A DNA stretch of 64,000 nucleotides from Craterostigma plantagineum (lineage: Eukaryota > Streptophyta > Magnoliopsida > Lamiales > Linderniaceae), in contig JAPQWV010000001.1 of NCBI GenBank assembly GCA_027422505.1, positions 7,440,001 to 7,504,000 of the forward strand, given 5' to 3'. Shown here piece after piece: positions 48,101 to 58,999 of the stretch. The position numbers and the translations under genes were made by a program. The notes under the pieces were generated by a model. That model searched no databases. It had not been told where the DNA came from and saw nothing but the letters and a program-made list of their open reading frames with translations. The number at the start of each line of letters is the position of its first letter. Within the stretch, counting starts at the first letter, position 1.

Positions 48101-48592
48101 TGTTATGATATTTTGATCCCGATAATATATTTGCCCGATAAATGACGAAATAAATAAAAGAGATAAAAAAATAAATTGGGACAGTGAACACGAGATTTAC
48201 ATGGTTCGGTCAGAATGACCTACGTCCATGGGCCGAAGGGTAGAACTTCTTTATTATGTGGAGATATTGCAGACATGTATCCCTCGTAAAGAGGATATGT
48301 CGAAAAACAGCTGCAATGACTGTGAGAATAAAATGAGCGGACTGATAGAAGATTTATTTGTTGTGGTGGTGTGTTCTCTACTGCCTCGTATTATGCCTAT
48401 TTATAGGCGATTTCTCCCTCACTCTTCCATGTGAAAAGAAGAAAGAAATAAAGCAGCACATTTGATATTCAACTCCGTAGCCGAAATGATAACATGTTTT
48501 CTTCATAGCATTATTTTTCACGTGGCCTTCATCATTCATTTGTTGAATGGTCAAAGACCATTACTTTATTACGTACTAAGGTCACTTCAACA
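48101..48592 (-). repeat. Copia 3' LTR
   Basis: Pair of 53484-53939; adjoins the purine tract at 48593-48605. Confidence 0.8.
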
Positions 48593-51500
48593 AATCTCCA
48601 CCTTGACCTTTGGTACCGTAGATTACTCCACCTTAATTTAAAAATGCCTTTATCTCCATCTCCCTCCGACCATAGCCCCCACGGGCTAGTTCACCATCTC
48701 TAAACACCAATCAAGTCCAAGCAATGCTTGAACTTTAAAACTGAAAGTGCCTTCGTAAACATATCCGCATGATTATTCTTTGGGTTGATCTTCTTGATAA
48801 ACACCTTCTATCTGCAATGATATCACGAATAAAATGATACTTAACATCAATATGCTTAGTCCTTTCGTGATACATATTGATTCTTGGTCAAATGAATCGC
48901 AATTTGAATCACAGAAAATAGTAATAACTTCCTGATTCTGAGTTACTTTGTTAAATAACCCCGTCAACCAAATGCTTCCTTGATCGCGTCAGTAATCATC
49001 ATGTATTCTGCTTCAGTAGTAGACGCCACTGCGTGCTGTAGAGTAGCTTTCCAGCTAACTGCACAACCTCCAATAAAAAATACATAACCAGTGATGCCGT
49101 CGAAAAATATCCCGACGTACCAATGGTGCGCTGGAAGTTATCGGATCGTCACCGTTTCGAGTTCGTCGTCTTCATTTTCAATTGATCCCTGAAATACCAC
49201 GAAAAAAGAGGAGCTAAAGGGCGCCGTTTCGGCGACGCCCCTCCGACGCTCAAGTCAGTTTAATGTTCGTCGACGTTAAAGCGTAAAATAAAGCAATAAT
49301 TAAAGAGAGTATGAAACGATAATACGTTCGGCTACGAGAAATGCATCCTCGTATGTGGTCTGGCTGTGATCGCAGTTTTCTTCCAACGAGAGATAGAGAT
49401 GGTAGTTAGTTAAAAGTGTTAGAAGATGAGAGAGGTCCATCGTCAAGAGTGAGGGTTCATCTTGCTTCTCGTCGTAGGCCCTTATGAAAAATGTCTGTAG
49501 TTTGTATCTCAGAAATGAGTTGTGAATCAGAGAGATCCCCCTGATGGTTCTTCCCCCCTCCTATATGTAAAACCCCCCCACTATTAATAATATCACACGA
49601 TATTAAAGGATGGAGGTTATGTAACCACCCACTCCTTTCCATGCCTCTACAATGGCTTAGTGGCTCTTAATTGGTCAATTTGTTGGATGTGACGTGACAA
49701 TCCACATAGGCTCTATTACACTAAATGTCCACACAAGCTGTAGTTTCTCGGGCACTTGACGTCATCGGGTATTTGTTCGAGCGAGGCGTTATTACTCGGG
49801 TGGCGCTCTTCGGGCATAGGCCGCCTCGGGGGCATTTTCCTCCTCGGGAGATATTTTCGCGGCTCGTCGCCTCGGGATGTCTTTTGTGCCTCAGGGGGTG
49901 TGTCCCTCCTCGGGAGGTGTTTTTCGCGGGCGATTTCCCGCCCCGCCTTCGATTAGACTCGAATATTTACCGGTTAAATCCGGGGGTAACAACCAGTTAG
50001 AGATCGTCGTTTATCAAGATCACCTGCGTAGTCTAAATCAATGAAGCCAACGAGAGTATCACTGTTTCTGCCAAACTCCAAACAAGTGCTTAGAGTACCC
50101 TTCGAGTATCTGAGAATCCACTTCACTGCTTGCAGTGTTCCTTCCCTGGGTAGCCATATACCTGCAAACAACACTAATAGCCTATGAAATATCAGGACGT
50201 GTACATATGCTTCTTCCCGTGTACATACAGCACTCGAGTAAGGAACTCGTCCCATGTATGCTTCTTCCTCGTCTGATGATGGTGACTGAGCAGCGGTTAG
50301 CCTGAAATGGCTAGCAAGAGGAGTGATGACTGGTTTGGCATCGGTCATGCCAAATCTCTCCAAAACATTCTTGAGGTAACTTTTCTGGTTCAGGTATAAC
50401 TTACCAGCTCTCACATCTAATCTCCATGAGTCTTCTTAGTTGCTCTCAAATCTTTCATCTCAAATTCACCATTTAATAAGGCCTTCAACTGGTGAATTTC
50501 TGCAAGATTCTTAGCAGCAATGAGCATGTCATCAACATATAACAATAGATAAATGAACGAAATAACTTTCGGAAGTAAACACAACTATCATACTTGCTCC
50601 TGGAGAAACCATGACTCACATGAAAAAATCAAACCGTTTATACCACTGTCTTGGAGACTGCTTTAATCCGTATAAGAATTTCTTCAGTAAACAAACTTGG
50701 TCTTCTTTTCCTTCAACTATGAAGCCTTCAAGTTGCTTCATATAAATCTATTCATCTAAATCGTCATGTAGGAACGCCGTCTTGACGTCAAGCTGTTCTA
50801 ACTCCAAATCATACATGGCAACGAATACAAGTAACACGAATAGAGCTATGTCTAACGACATGTGACAATACATCATTAAAATCAACACCTTGTACCTGTC
50901 TATAGCCTTTTGCGACTAATCGTGCCTTATACCTTGCATCTTAGAACCAAATAAAGCTTCTTTCTTCTTGAAGGCCGACTTACATCCGATTATTTTCTTT
51001 TTCTTCGGTGGCCGCATAAGAATCCAAGTACCATTCTTATGCAGAGACTTCATTTCTTCATTCATCGCTACTAGCCACTTATCAGAATTTACGTCGTTTA
51101 TTGCCTTCGAATAGGTAAAAGGTTCGCCGCCTCCACCTGTTTCTTGTGCCACTGATAAAGCATACCAAACTAAATTCACGTACCGCTATGGTAGTCGAAT
51201 CTCCCGTCTCTCCCTATCTCTGGCTATAGAATATTCCTGCTCGATGATTTCATCTTCAACAGGATCTGAAAACTCATGTTCTTGCTCATCTTCTTGATCT
51301 GTTGAACTCGTAGAAGGATCATTTGAAAAATCTTTGTTGATCTCGAGCTCCACGTCCCTGTGTGCACTATCCTTCTTTTAATTATTAGAAGAATTAGTAG
51401 ACCTTTTTGAAGGATGTAACATAGTAGACTCGTCAAATGTAACATCTCTGCTAATTATAAATTTGGGTGACTTGGGATCAGGATTATATAGTCTATATCC

Positions 51501-53483
51501 TTTCACTCCTGAAGCGTAACCGAGAAAAATATTCTTAGCTCTAGGCTCTAACTTTCCCTCGTATTGTTTAGTTGGAGTAATCAGCTGAAGTACATGACCA
51601 TACTTCCTCAGGAGTCTTGAAATTGATCGGTGAACACGGTGAACGTTTGACAATATAACACGGCGGTAGCTTCAGCCCAAAAATCATTTGTTAAACCAGC
51701 GTTGGAGATCATACATTGATGTCTCTCTAAAAGTGTTCGGTTCATGCGCTCGGCAACATCATTTTGTTGAGGCATCATTCGAACAGTGTGATGTCGAGCA
51801 ATTCCCGCAAAATTCGTTGAACTTGCTTCCACAGAATTCTGAGCCGTTATATGTCCGCAACCGCTTGATTTATCTTCCTGTCTATTTTTCAATCAAACTT
51901 TTCATTTTTTAAATGTTAGGAAAACATCACTTTTCTGCTTAAGAAAATAGACCCAGACTTTCCTCGAAAAATCATCAATGGAAGTCAACATATATCTTTC
52001 ACCATCTTTGGACGTAACACGAGAAGGACCCCATACATCAGAATGAATATAGTTCAAAGTATCTTTCGTCCTGTAACATCTGGCGAATTGAAGCTGACTC
52101 GTTTCTGCTTCCCAAAAATATATTGTTCGCAAAAGTCCACCTTACCGGTACTTTGACCGCAAAGTAGGGCTCGCTTGCTTAAAATCGTCAAGCCTTTTTC
52201 TCCCATGTGTCCAAGTCGCATATGCCATAATCTCGTGGTATCAACCCCCGGGGATGTCGAAATTGCAGCGGAACCTATAACAGTAGTTCCCTGCAAAATA
52301 TATAAATTTACAGACCTGCAAGCTTTCTTCGCGACAAGGGCATCTCTGGCAATTTTCAAAACTCCACCACCTGAGAACCTGCACCATTGATATTCAAGTG
52401 TGCCTAAAGAGATAAGATTTATCTTCATATCTGGAACATGTCTGACTTGTGAGCGTTCGCGAACATCTTGATCAGAACTATACCTTCACCAACAACTTTA
52501 CACGGAGCATCATTTCCAATTAAGACGCATCCACCATAAAAAATTTTCGTATGTGGAAAAACAGTGCCGACTCTGACTTATTTGGTAAGAACAACCCGAA
52601 TCTAAGATCCACTCATTATCGGACCTAACAATATTTGCAGTTTCTACAAATATAGTCTCATCGCTCTCATCAGCAGCTACTAGCTTCGGATGGTTTATTA
52701 AATTGCTGACTATTTTTCTCCTTATTTTTTAATTTATAACAATCAGCTTTGATGTGACCCTTTTTCTTGCAAAAATTGCAGATTTTATTTCTGTACAGGG
52801 ATCTCGACCTTTCTCTGTTACTTTCAGCGTCTCTGCGTTCTGGTCTTCCCCGTGCAAACGAGCCTTCTGCCTGGCAACCACTTGTTTCACCCGTAATATC
52901 TTCGATTGTAATGCAGATTTGACACTAGCATATGATATCGTCTCTTTCCCATAAATAATAGTGTCACGAAAACATTTTTAAAGATGAGGGAAGGGAATAC
53001 AACAATATTATGGTCTGATCTTCGTCCATCACTTTAACTTCTACGTTCGCCAAATCAATAATGATAGAATCGAATTTACCGAGATGCGAGAGTATAGAAG
53101 TACCTTCCGACATTTTCATTCTGTATAGTTTCTGCTTTAAATAAAGCCGATTCTCCTTAGTCTTCTTCATGTAGATAGCTTTTTAATAATCCCACATACC
53201 CATGGCCGTCGTCTCCGTGACAACTTCTTGTAAAACCTCGTAAGAGAGATTTAATATAATAGCCGATCTGGCTTTCTTGTCCAATTCATTAAATTTATCG
53301 TCTTTCATTTTGGTTGGTTTCTTCTTTGCGCCTTCAAGCGCCACCTCACATCCGTATTGAATGAGTATGGCCTCCATATTGAGTCTCCACGTTGCAAAGT
53401 TGACGTTTCTGTCAAACTTTTCAATTGAATTTTTGTTATCGTCATGGTGGCTAAAAAGAAACGGGTTGGCTCTAATACCAATT
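48593..53483 (-). pseudogene. Copia gag-pol, many stops and frameshifts
   Basis: From right to left: gag (53377-52964), CCHC knuckle CNFCKKKGHIKADCYK (about 52760), pre-integrase LWHMRLGHMGEKGL (about 52230), integrase core IHSDVWGPSR and IDDFSRKVWVYF (about 52050-51930), MNRTLLERHQCMISNAG (about 51720), reverse transcriptase start DKWLVAMNEEMKSLHKNGTW (about 51080), an active-site region with LLYVDDMLIAA (about 50550), then RNase H VKWILRYSKGT and IDLDYAGDLDKRRSLTG (about 50120-49995). After the solo LTR the frame resumes TGYVFFIGGCAVSWKA (about 49090-49040). Stops and shifts occur throughout. Confidence 0.82.
49092..49991. mobile_element. Solo LTR, 900 bp, TSD ACCAG, in copia RNase H
   Basis: It begins tgatgccgtcg and ends gggggtaaca. 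The TSD ACCAG lies at 49087-49091 and 49992-49996. The copia reading frame matches on either side (RRSLTG / TGYVFFIGG). Same family as the solo LTR at 4405-5298 (shared gacgcccctccgacgctcaa and ttaaatccggg). Confidence 0.88.
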
Positions 53484-53939
53484 TGTTAGGATATTTTGAT
53501 CCGCGATAATATATTTGCTTGAGAAATGACGATAATAAATAAAAGAGACGAAAACTAAATTTCAACAGTGAACACGAAATTTACGTGGTTCAGTGACCCA
53601 TGTCCACGGATCGAAGGGTAGAACTTCTTTATTATGTGGAGATATTACAGTCATGTATACCTAGTAAAGAGGATATGTCGAAAAACAGCTATAACGACTG
53701 TGAGAATAAAATGAGCGGACTGGTAGAAGCTTTATTTGTATGCCTAGTTATTGGCGATTTATCCATCACTCTTCCATGTGAAAAGAAGAAAAAAATAAAG
53801 CAGCACAACCATTTGAATATTCAACTCCGTAGCCGAAATTATAACCTGTTTTTTCATAGCATTATTTTTCACGTGGCCTTCATCCTTCATTTGTTGAATG
53901 GTCAAAGACCATTTATTGCGTACAAAGGTCACTTCAACA
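53484..53939 (-). repeat. Copia 5' LTR
   Basis: Pair of 48101-48592; it adjoins the PBS-like site at about 53470-53482. Confidence 0.8.
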
Positions 53940-54888
53940 GATCTCAATCATTAACTAAGTTCAATTTGAATCGATAATATACTTCACTATCAGCGACACT
54001 AATCCTCGTCGTTTATATGTCTCATCTCAAATCCACACACGCAACAATAGTCAAAGAGTTTGGCTAGACCCAGTTTTCGAAATTCGAATTTCTTCTAAAT
54101 CATCCACATGAGAAATGAATGGTTTTTTATTCACTTTCATCCAACTTCGAGGATAAGTTTTTTTTCCAAACGAAGGTTGGCTATCTCATTCATCACAAAT
54201 ACTTACACCGGCTAAAAAGCCACAAGGGTTCCTCGGGTAACATTGACTTAACCAGTAGGAACAAAGGCTCATCATAAGAGCAAACACAAACCAAAAAGCA
54301 CACAAAAAGATCGAACCAAGACCAAGAATCCAATTCATAAACTATTCAAACATACCCCAACAAAGAGTCGAGGATAAGTTAAATGTTTGTTATTTGTTCA
54401 ATTAGGACCGGCTTTTGGGTAAGACAAACTAAAGCAAGGGCTTTAGACTCTCGATCTTTTTAGGGCCACGTGACCTTAATTTAATAATATAGTTTGCTAT
54501 TTTTCTAGCTCAAAAAGATCGATGATTAATTGTGTGGAGAGCAAATAATTTTCTGATAACTTTCACACACTCTCAATTGTTTTTTTTTTTTGTATTACAT
54601 GTGCACAAACTCACGCACTCACTGTTTTTTTTTTTTGAGTTACTCACACTTTTTCTCAAACACACAAGCACTTACATATATAGTACATATAAGAAATATT
54701 ATCCGTAGCATGCGTGATATTTCATATCTTAGACTTTGGTTTTTTCTAAAGATTTGAGTGAAGGTCTTGTGGGCAAGTTGTCTGATTTGTCCGTTTCTTT
54801 TTTTTTTTTGTTCTCCTATTGTATTTTTTTTACAAGCTATCGAGCTTAGTCAACTCCCTGAAGCTCAATGTCTTCCCGTCTTTCATCC
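53940..54888. other. Right part of block A, non-coding
   Basis: No gene. At 54165-54335 lies a LINE-tail-like sequence (minus strand) related to 3725-3925. Near 54405 the words gaccggctttt.ggtaa...gggcttta resemble a decayed hAT end. T- and A-runs are common. Confidence 0.4.
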
Positions 54889-54929
54889 CGAGCATCGAGC
54901 GCTTCCCAATTCACTGGCGTCGTCTCCAT
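54889..54929 (-). pseudogene. Duplicated start of the CTLH gene (exon 1 fragment)
   Basis: An exact copy of the first 13-14 codons (METTPVNWEALDA) and of the upstream region through about 55245. It is truncated by the duplication joint. Confidence 0.88.
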
Positions 54930-55447
54930 TCGGAATTGGTTTTCTAGAAAAATCTCCTTATGCAATTGCTTTCTCGATCGATTGCTTTCGATAAGCAATT
55001 GAGTTTTATATTATTAATTGGGAAGATTAGTAATTTATTTTTCCTGGTTTTTTATTTGTTAATCAGAAATGGTAACAAGTGGCTAGAAACGAGCGATAAC
55101 AACGGAAGGCGGCGAAATTCGTCGAAGGGAAAGTGAGACGCCACGTCAGCCTTCTTACAGATCAATTTAGATTTTCAGTTAATTGCAAATTAAGCGGAAA
55201 AATCGATTACAGACTATCGATTGTGGACAGATAATAAAAGGGAGTTACTATTTACCGCCCCTTTTTACTTGTTACCGCCCCCTAAAGGGTTGAAAAAAGA
55301 CGTTTATGCCCTTAGGTTATTTAAATTAATTTAAAAAGGTAAAATATAATAAAAAGTAAGAATTTTCTTTAAAATCCTACACGACGCAACACTTTTCAAA
55401 TCACACAACCAAATTAAACAAAAAAACAGAGAACTTTGCAAATCGTA

Positions 55448-57926
55448 ATGGAGCGAGGACAAGGAAAGGGAAAGGGAAAGGGGGTCCTGTCACGATTGGT
55501 AAGAAAATTGTCGTAAGTTCATTCGTATGTAGATAGATTGTCGAAAACGGGTCGAATTAGGCTGAAAACGGGCGATCGGACGCGAAATAGGGCGAAAACG
55601 GCACGACCAAATCGAAATTTCGGTTGGCAAGTCGCGACCAAAACGTGATTTCGGTCGGTCAAGACACGACCGAAATCAGATTTCGGTCGCAACAGGCTCG
55701 ACCGAAATATGATTTCGGTCGGGTCTTGACCGACCGAAATCGTTCGTCGGTCGCCGGGGTTCCGACCGAAATCATGTTTCGGTCGGATCTGGCTCGACCG
55801 AAATCTGGTTTCGGTCGGTTCCTCGGCGACCGAAATTTGATTTCGGTCATGCCATTGTTTGGCCGAAATTATGTTTTGGTCGTTTTTATTTTTTTAATTA
55901 ATAAATATGTAATTGCAGGCCAAGGGTGGGAAGTCCCTACTTGGAGGGAGCAGCAGATCGGCCCCGTCGGAGGGATCTGGAGAGCGTCATACGAGGGCGC
56001 GCGCGTTGATGCATCCGTTCATAGGCAACGGGAGGAGGAGAGGCGGCAGCGAGATCTTGATTTTCATTCCTTATATGCGGAATACGATCCGCATGCGGAT
56101 GAGGAGGCACCTGCGGATGAGGAGGTGCCCTACGATGCGGAGTCGTTTGAGTCATCCGACGACGATGTGATACCGGTCTCCTCAGGTAATTCCATTCTCC
56201 TTTATAAACTGTATTGCGATGTAGTGTCTATACGTAAAATAAATAATATTTATTTTTGGGAAATTCTTAAAAAATAAAATAGGGAGCAAGCGCTCCAGGG
56301 TCGTAGATGACGATTCCTGGAGGGTGCAGGGGCCACAGCCAGGTGGTCCAGAAGACGGTGAGGTGATCCCTAGTTACTTGGGGCACATCGCGCCCCACAT
56401 CTGGATGGGTGAGGAGGATCCACCCCTGCTGAAGTGCGAGCAGCGTGCGTCAGTGCTCCGGTCGCTTAAGCAGTGGTACTGCCAATTCCCGCCGGAGACG
56501 CAGAGCGAGATCGATGGCACGGGGCTTAGCCACCTCACAGATGCCATGCTGGGTCACTTGGACCAGCCTCTTCTAAGCGCTTTTGTGGAGCGCTGGCACC
56601 CTGACACGAACACCTTCCACATGCCGTAGGGTGAGATGACGATCATGCTCCACGACGTCGAGCAGATCTTGCGTATCCCGATCGAGGGGAGGACGGTATC
56701 GGGCACCCCGGACAGCGGCGACCAGCAGATCGCGGCGAGGGAGATTATGGGGGTTAACGCAGACGCGCTGCGGGAATTATGGAGAGGCGGTGCGGTCGCG
56801 TCGAAAGACGTGATGCAGAGGATGCGGTCTGGAAATAGGCCGGCGGGGTTCCAGGCAATCGCTTGGCTGTGGATTCTATTGGGGTCGACGCTGTTCGTCG
56901 ACAAGAGCGGGAACCGGGTGAAGCCCGACATCATGCACGAGTTCTATCGGTCGCTGCCAGTTGCCAGTGACCACTCGTGGGGGTCGGCCGCTCTTGCTTA
57001 CCTCTATCGCCAGCTTGGCCTCGCAAGCCGAGCGGATTCAAGGGGTTTAGCTGGGTGCCAGTCGTTATTACAGGCGTGGATCTACGAGTACTTCCCATGC
57101 TTTCGCCCACACCGTCTACCCCATCATGTGGAGGCCTGCGACGCACGATCACGCATGTGGTCCGTGTCTCAGTACGAGCGGACGGGCCACCGTTTGATTG
57201 AGATCCGCCGTCAGCTAGACATGATGACTGCGAGCGAGGTATATTAAGTGATTATATTCTATATTCACGACGATTATATACAAATTTGCAAACTGTTATC
57301 AGGTTGCTTGGTTGCCGTACGGCCCCGATCCAGCGGCGCACCACATGAGGACTATTTTCGTAGGCTGGGTACGATATCGCGACATTGTTGAGCCCTACGT
57401 ACCCTCGAGAGTGTTGCGCCAGTTGGGTTACGTGCAGCACATCCCCCCGCCGATGAGTCCGCCACAGAAGGCGTACATGCCAGCAGACCCGAAATGGTAT
57501 AAGGTGCACCATTCTGGCGACGCAGCAGAATTTGCTTGGCGGCAGTTCCCGTACGCGTACATTCTCAATCTATCGTACATCAGCCGGGCGACTGCAGATT
57601 ACCTTGGCGAGGCCGTGGAAGGGTACATGGACTGGTATGAGCGACATTCTCATCCTCGTCTGTTTTCGTCGGAGTCGGGATCCTCTTCGGGCGGCATACC
57701 CCCGCGTAGCCACTCAGACTACGTACGTAATATTATGTGATTCAGATTTTGTATATTTGTATGTTTAATCAATTTTTATATGTATCAATTCTGTGTACAG
57801 TGGTACAGCTCGATGTATGCCTTGACCGAGATGCTATCTACGCTGCAGCTCCACGACGAGGAGCAGACGGAGCGCTACAGAGACAAGCTGGACGAAATGA
57901 ACGACCGCTGGCGCAATGCTCCATGA
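55448..57926 (+). pseudogene. Plant mobile domain (PMD) protein gene carried by the MULE
   Basis: Exons: 55448-55498 (MERGQGKGKGKG..., then gtaaga), 55919-56185, 56283-57238, 57303-57722, 57801-57926, all at GT-AG sites. The core matches PMD proteins (MAIN/MAIL1 and PP7-long-form-like): LSHLTDAMLGHLDQPLLSAFVERWHPDTNTFHMP, here only quoted in part, then GEMTIMLHDVEQILRIPIEG, LAYLYRQLGLASRA, LLQAWIYEYFPCFRP and WLPYGPDP. PMD proteins act in transposon silencing and genome stability in plants and also occur inside transposons. A TAG at 56627-56629 breaks the core where relatives have a sense codon. Exon 1 joins exon 2 out of the acidic frame used downstream, so the N-terminus is uncertain or shifted. 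Confidence 0.8.
55600..55890. repeat. Palindromic ATTTCGGTC array in PMD intron 1
   Basis: About eight units of roughly 36 bp, each a dyad gaccgaaat-nnn-atttcggtc with a short GC-rich spacer (ggctc, gggttc, cctcgg). Confidence 0.88.
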
Positions 57927-57989
57927 TCTGCTTTTATTTGTCGTTGTCCTTCGTTTGTGTATCGAACACGTACTATTTTTATTTATATT

Positions 57990-58960
57990 AATAAAATAAT
58001 ATAATAGTATACAATAATTATATATAAAAAAAATAATAATAAGAAAAAAAAAATATTAATAATATAAAATAATTAAATATAAAAAATACTAAAAATAAGA
58101 ACAAATAATACTAATAATATAAAATAATTATATATAAATAATTAATAAGAACAAAAAATATTAATAGAAAAATATAATAGTATAAAATAATAACATATAA
58201 AAAAAATAATACTAAGAATAAAATAATACTAATAATATAAAATAATTATATATAAAAAATAATAAAAATAAGAACAAATAATACTAATAATATAAAATAA
58301 TTATATATTAATAAATAATAAGAACAAAAAATATTAATAGAAAAATATAATAGTATAAAATAATAACATATAAAAAAAATAATAATAAGAATAAGATAAT
58401 ACTAATAATATAAAATAATTATATATAAAAATACTAAAAATAAGAACAAATAATACTAATAATATAAAATAATTATATATTAATAAATAATAAGAACAAA
58501 AAATTTTAATAGAAAATATAATAGTGTAAAATAATAACATATAAAAAATAATAATAAGAATAAAATAACACTAATAATATAAAATAATTATATATTAAAA
58601 ATACTAAAAATAAGAACAAATAATACTAATGATATAAAATAATTATATATTAATAACTAATAAGAACAAAAAATATTAATAGAAAAATATAATAGTATAA
58701 AATAATAACATATAAAAAAATAATAATAAGAATAAAATAATACTAATAATATAAAATAATTATATATAAAAAATACTAAAAATAAGTACAAATAATACTA
58801 ATAATATAAAATAATTATATATAAATAAATAAGAATAAGAACAAATAATACTAATAATATAAAATAATTAAATAAAAAAAAATTAATAAGAACAAAAAAT
58901 ATTAATAGAAAAATATAATAGTATAAAATAATAACATAAAAAATACTTAATGTTATTATT
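57990..58960. repeat. AT-rich tandem repeat, unit about 172 bp
   Basis: The phrase aagaacaaaaaatattaata recurs at about 58146, 58320, 58492 and 58662, and again near 58888 after a longer interval. Between copies lie aatactaataatataaaata blocks. It separates the 3' ends of the two converging genes. Confidence 0.85.
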
Positions 58961-58999
58961 CATAAATAAAATTAATAATACAATATAATACGAAGTGAA

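Larger units (their letters stand above)
48101..53939 (-). mobile_element. Ty1/copia retrotransposon (block A), decayed
   Basis: LTRs lie at 48101-48592 and 53484-53939; both begin tgtta.gatattttgatcc and end cacttcaaca. The flanks gatcc and gatct are a near-TSD. A PBS-like TGGTATTAGAGCC lies next to the right LTR on the minus strand, and AAGGTGGAGATT (PPT) next to the left one. The LTRs have diverged in substitutions and length (492 and 456 bp), so the insertion is old. Confidence 0.85.
46087..54888. repeat. Tandem duplication, block A (8.8 kb)
   Basis: Sequence from gagcatcgagcgcttcccaa at 46087 recurs from 54889, and the order of parts is the same in both blocks: CTLH 5' end, MULE, copia element. 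The blocks differ by deletions: A lacks most of the MULE and B lacks 1.8 kb of copia. Confidence 0.88.

Noticed and set aside
55600..55890. CRISPR-like regular palindromic repeats
   Set aside because: Plant nuclear context, unit and spacer lengths vary, spacers are similar to each other, and the array lies in an intron of a transposon gene.
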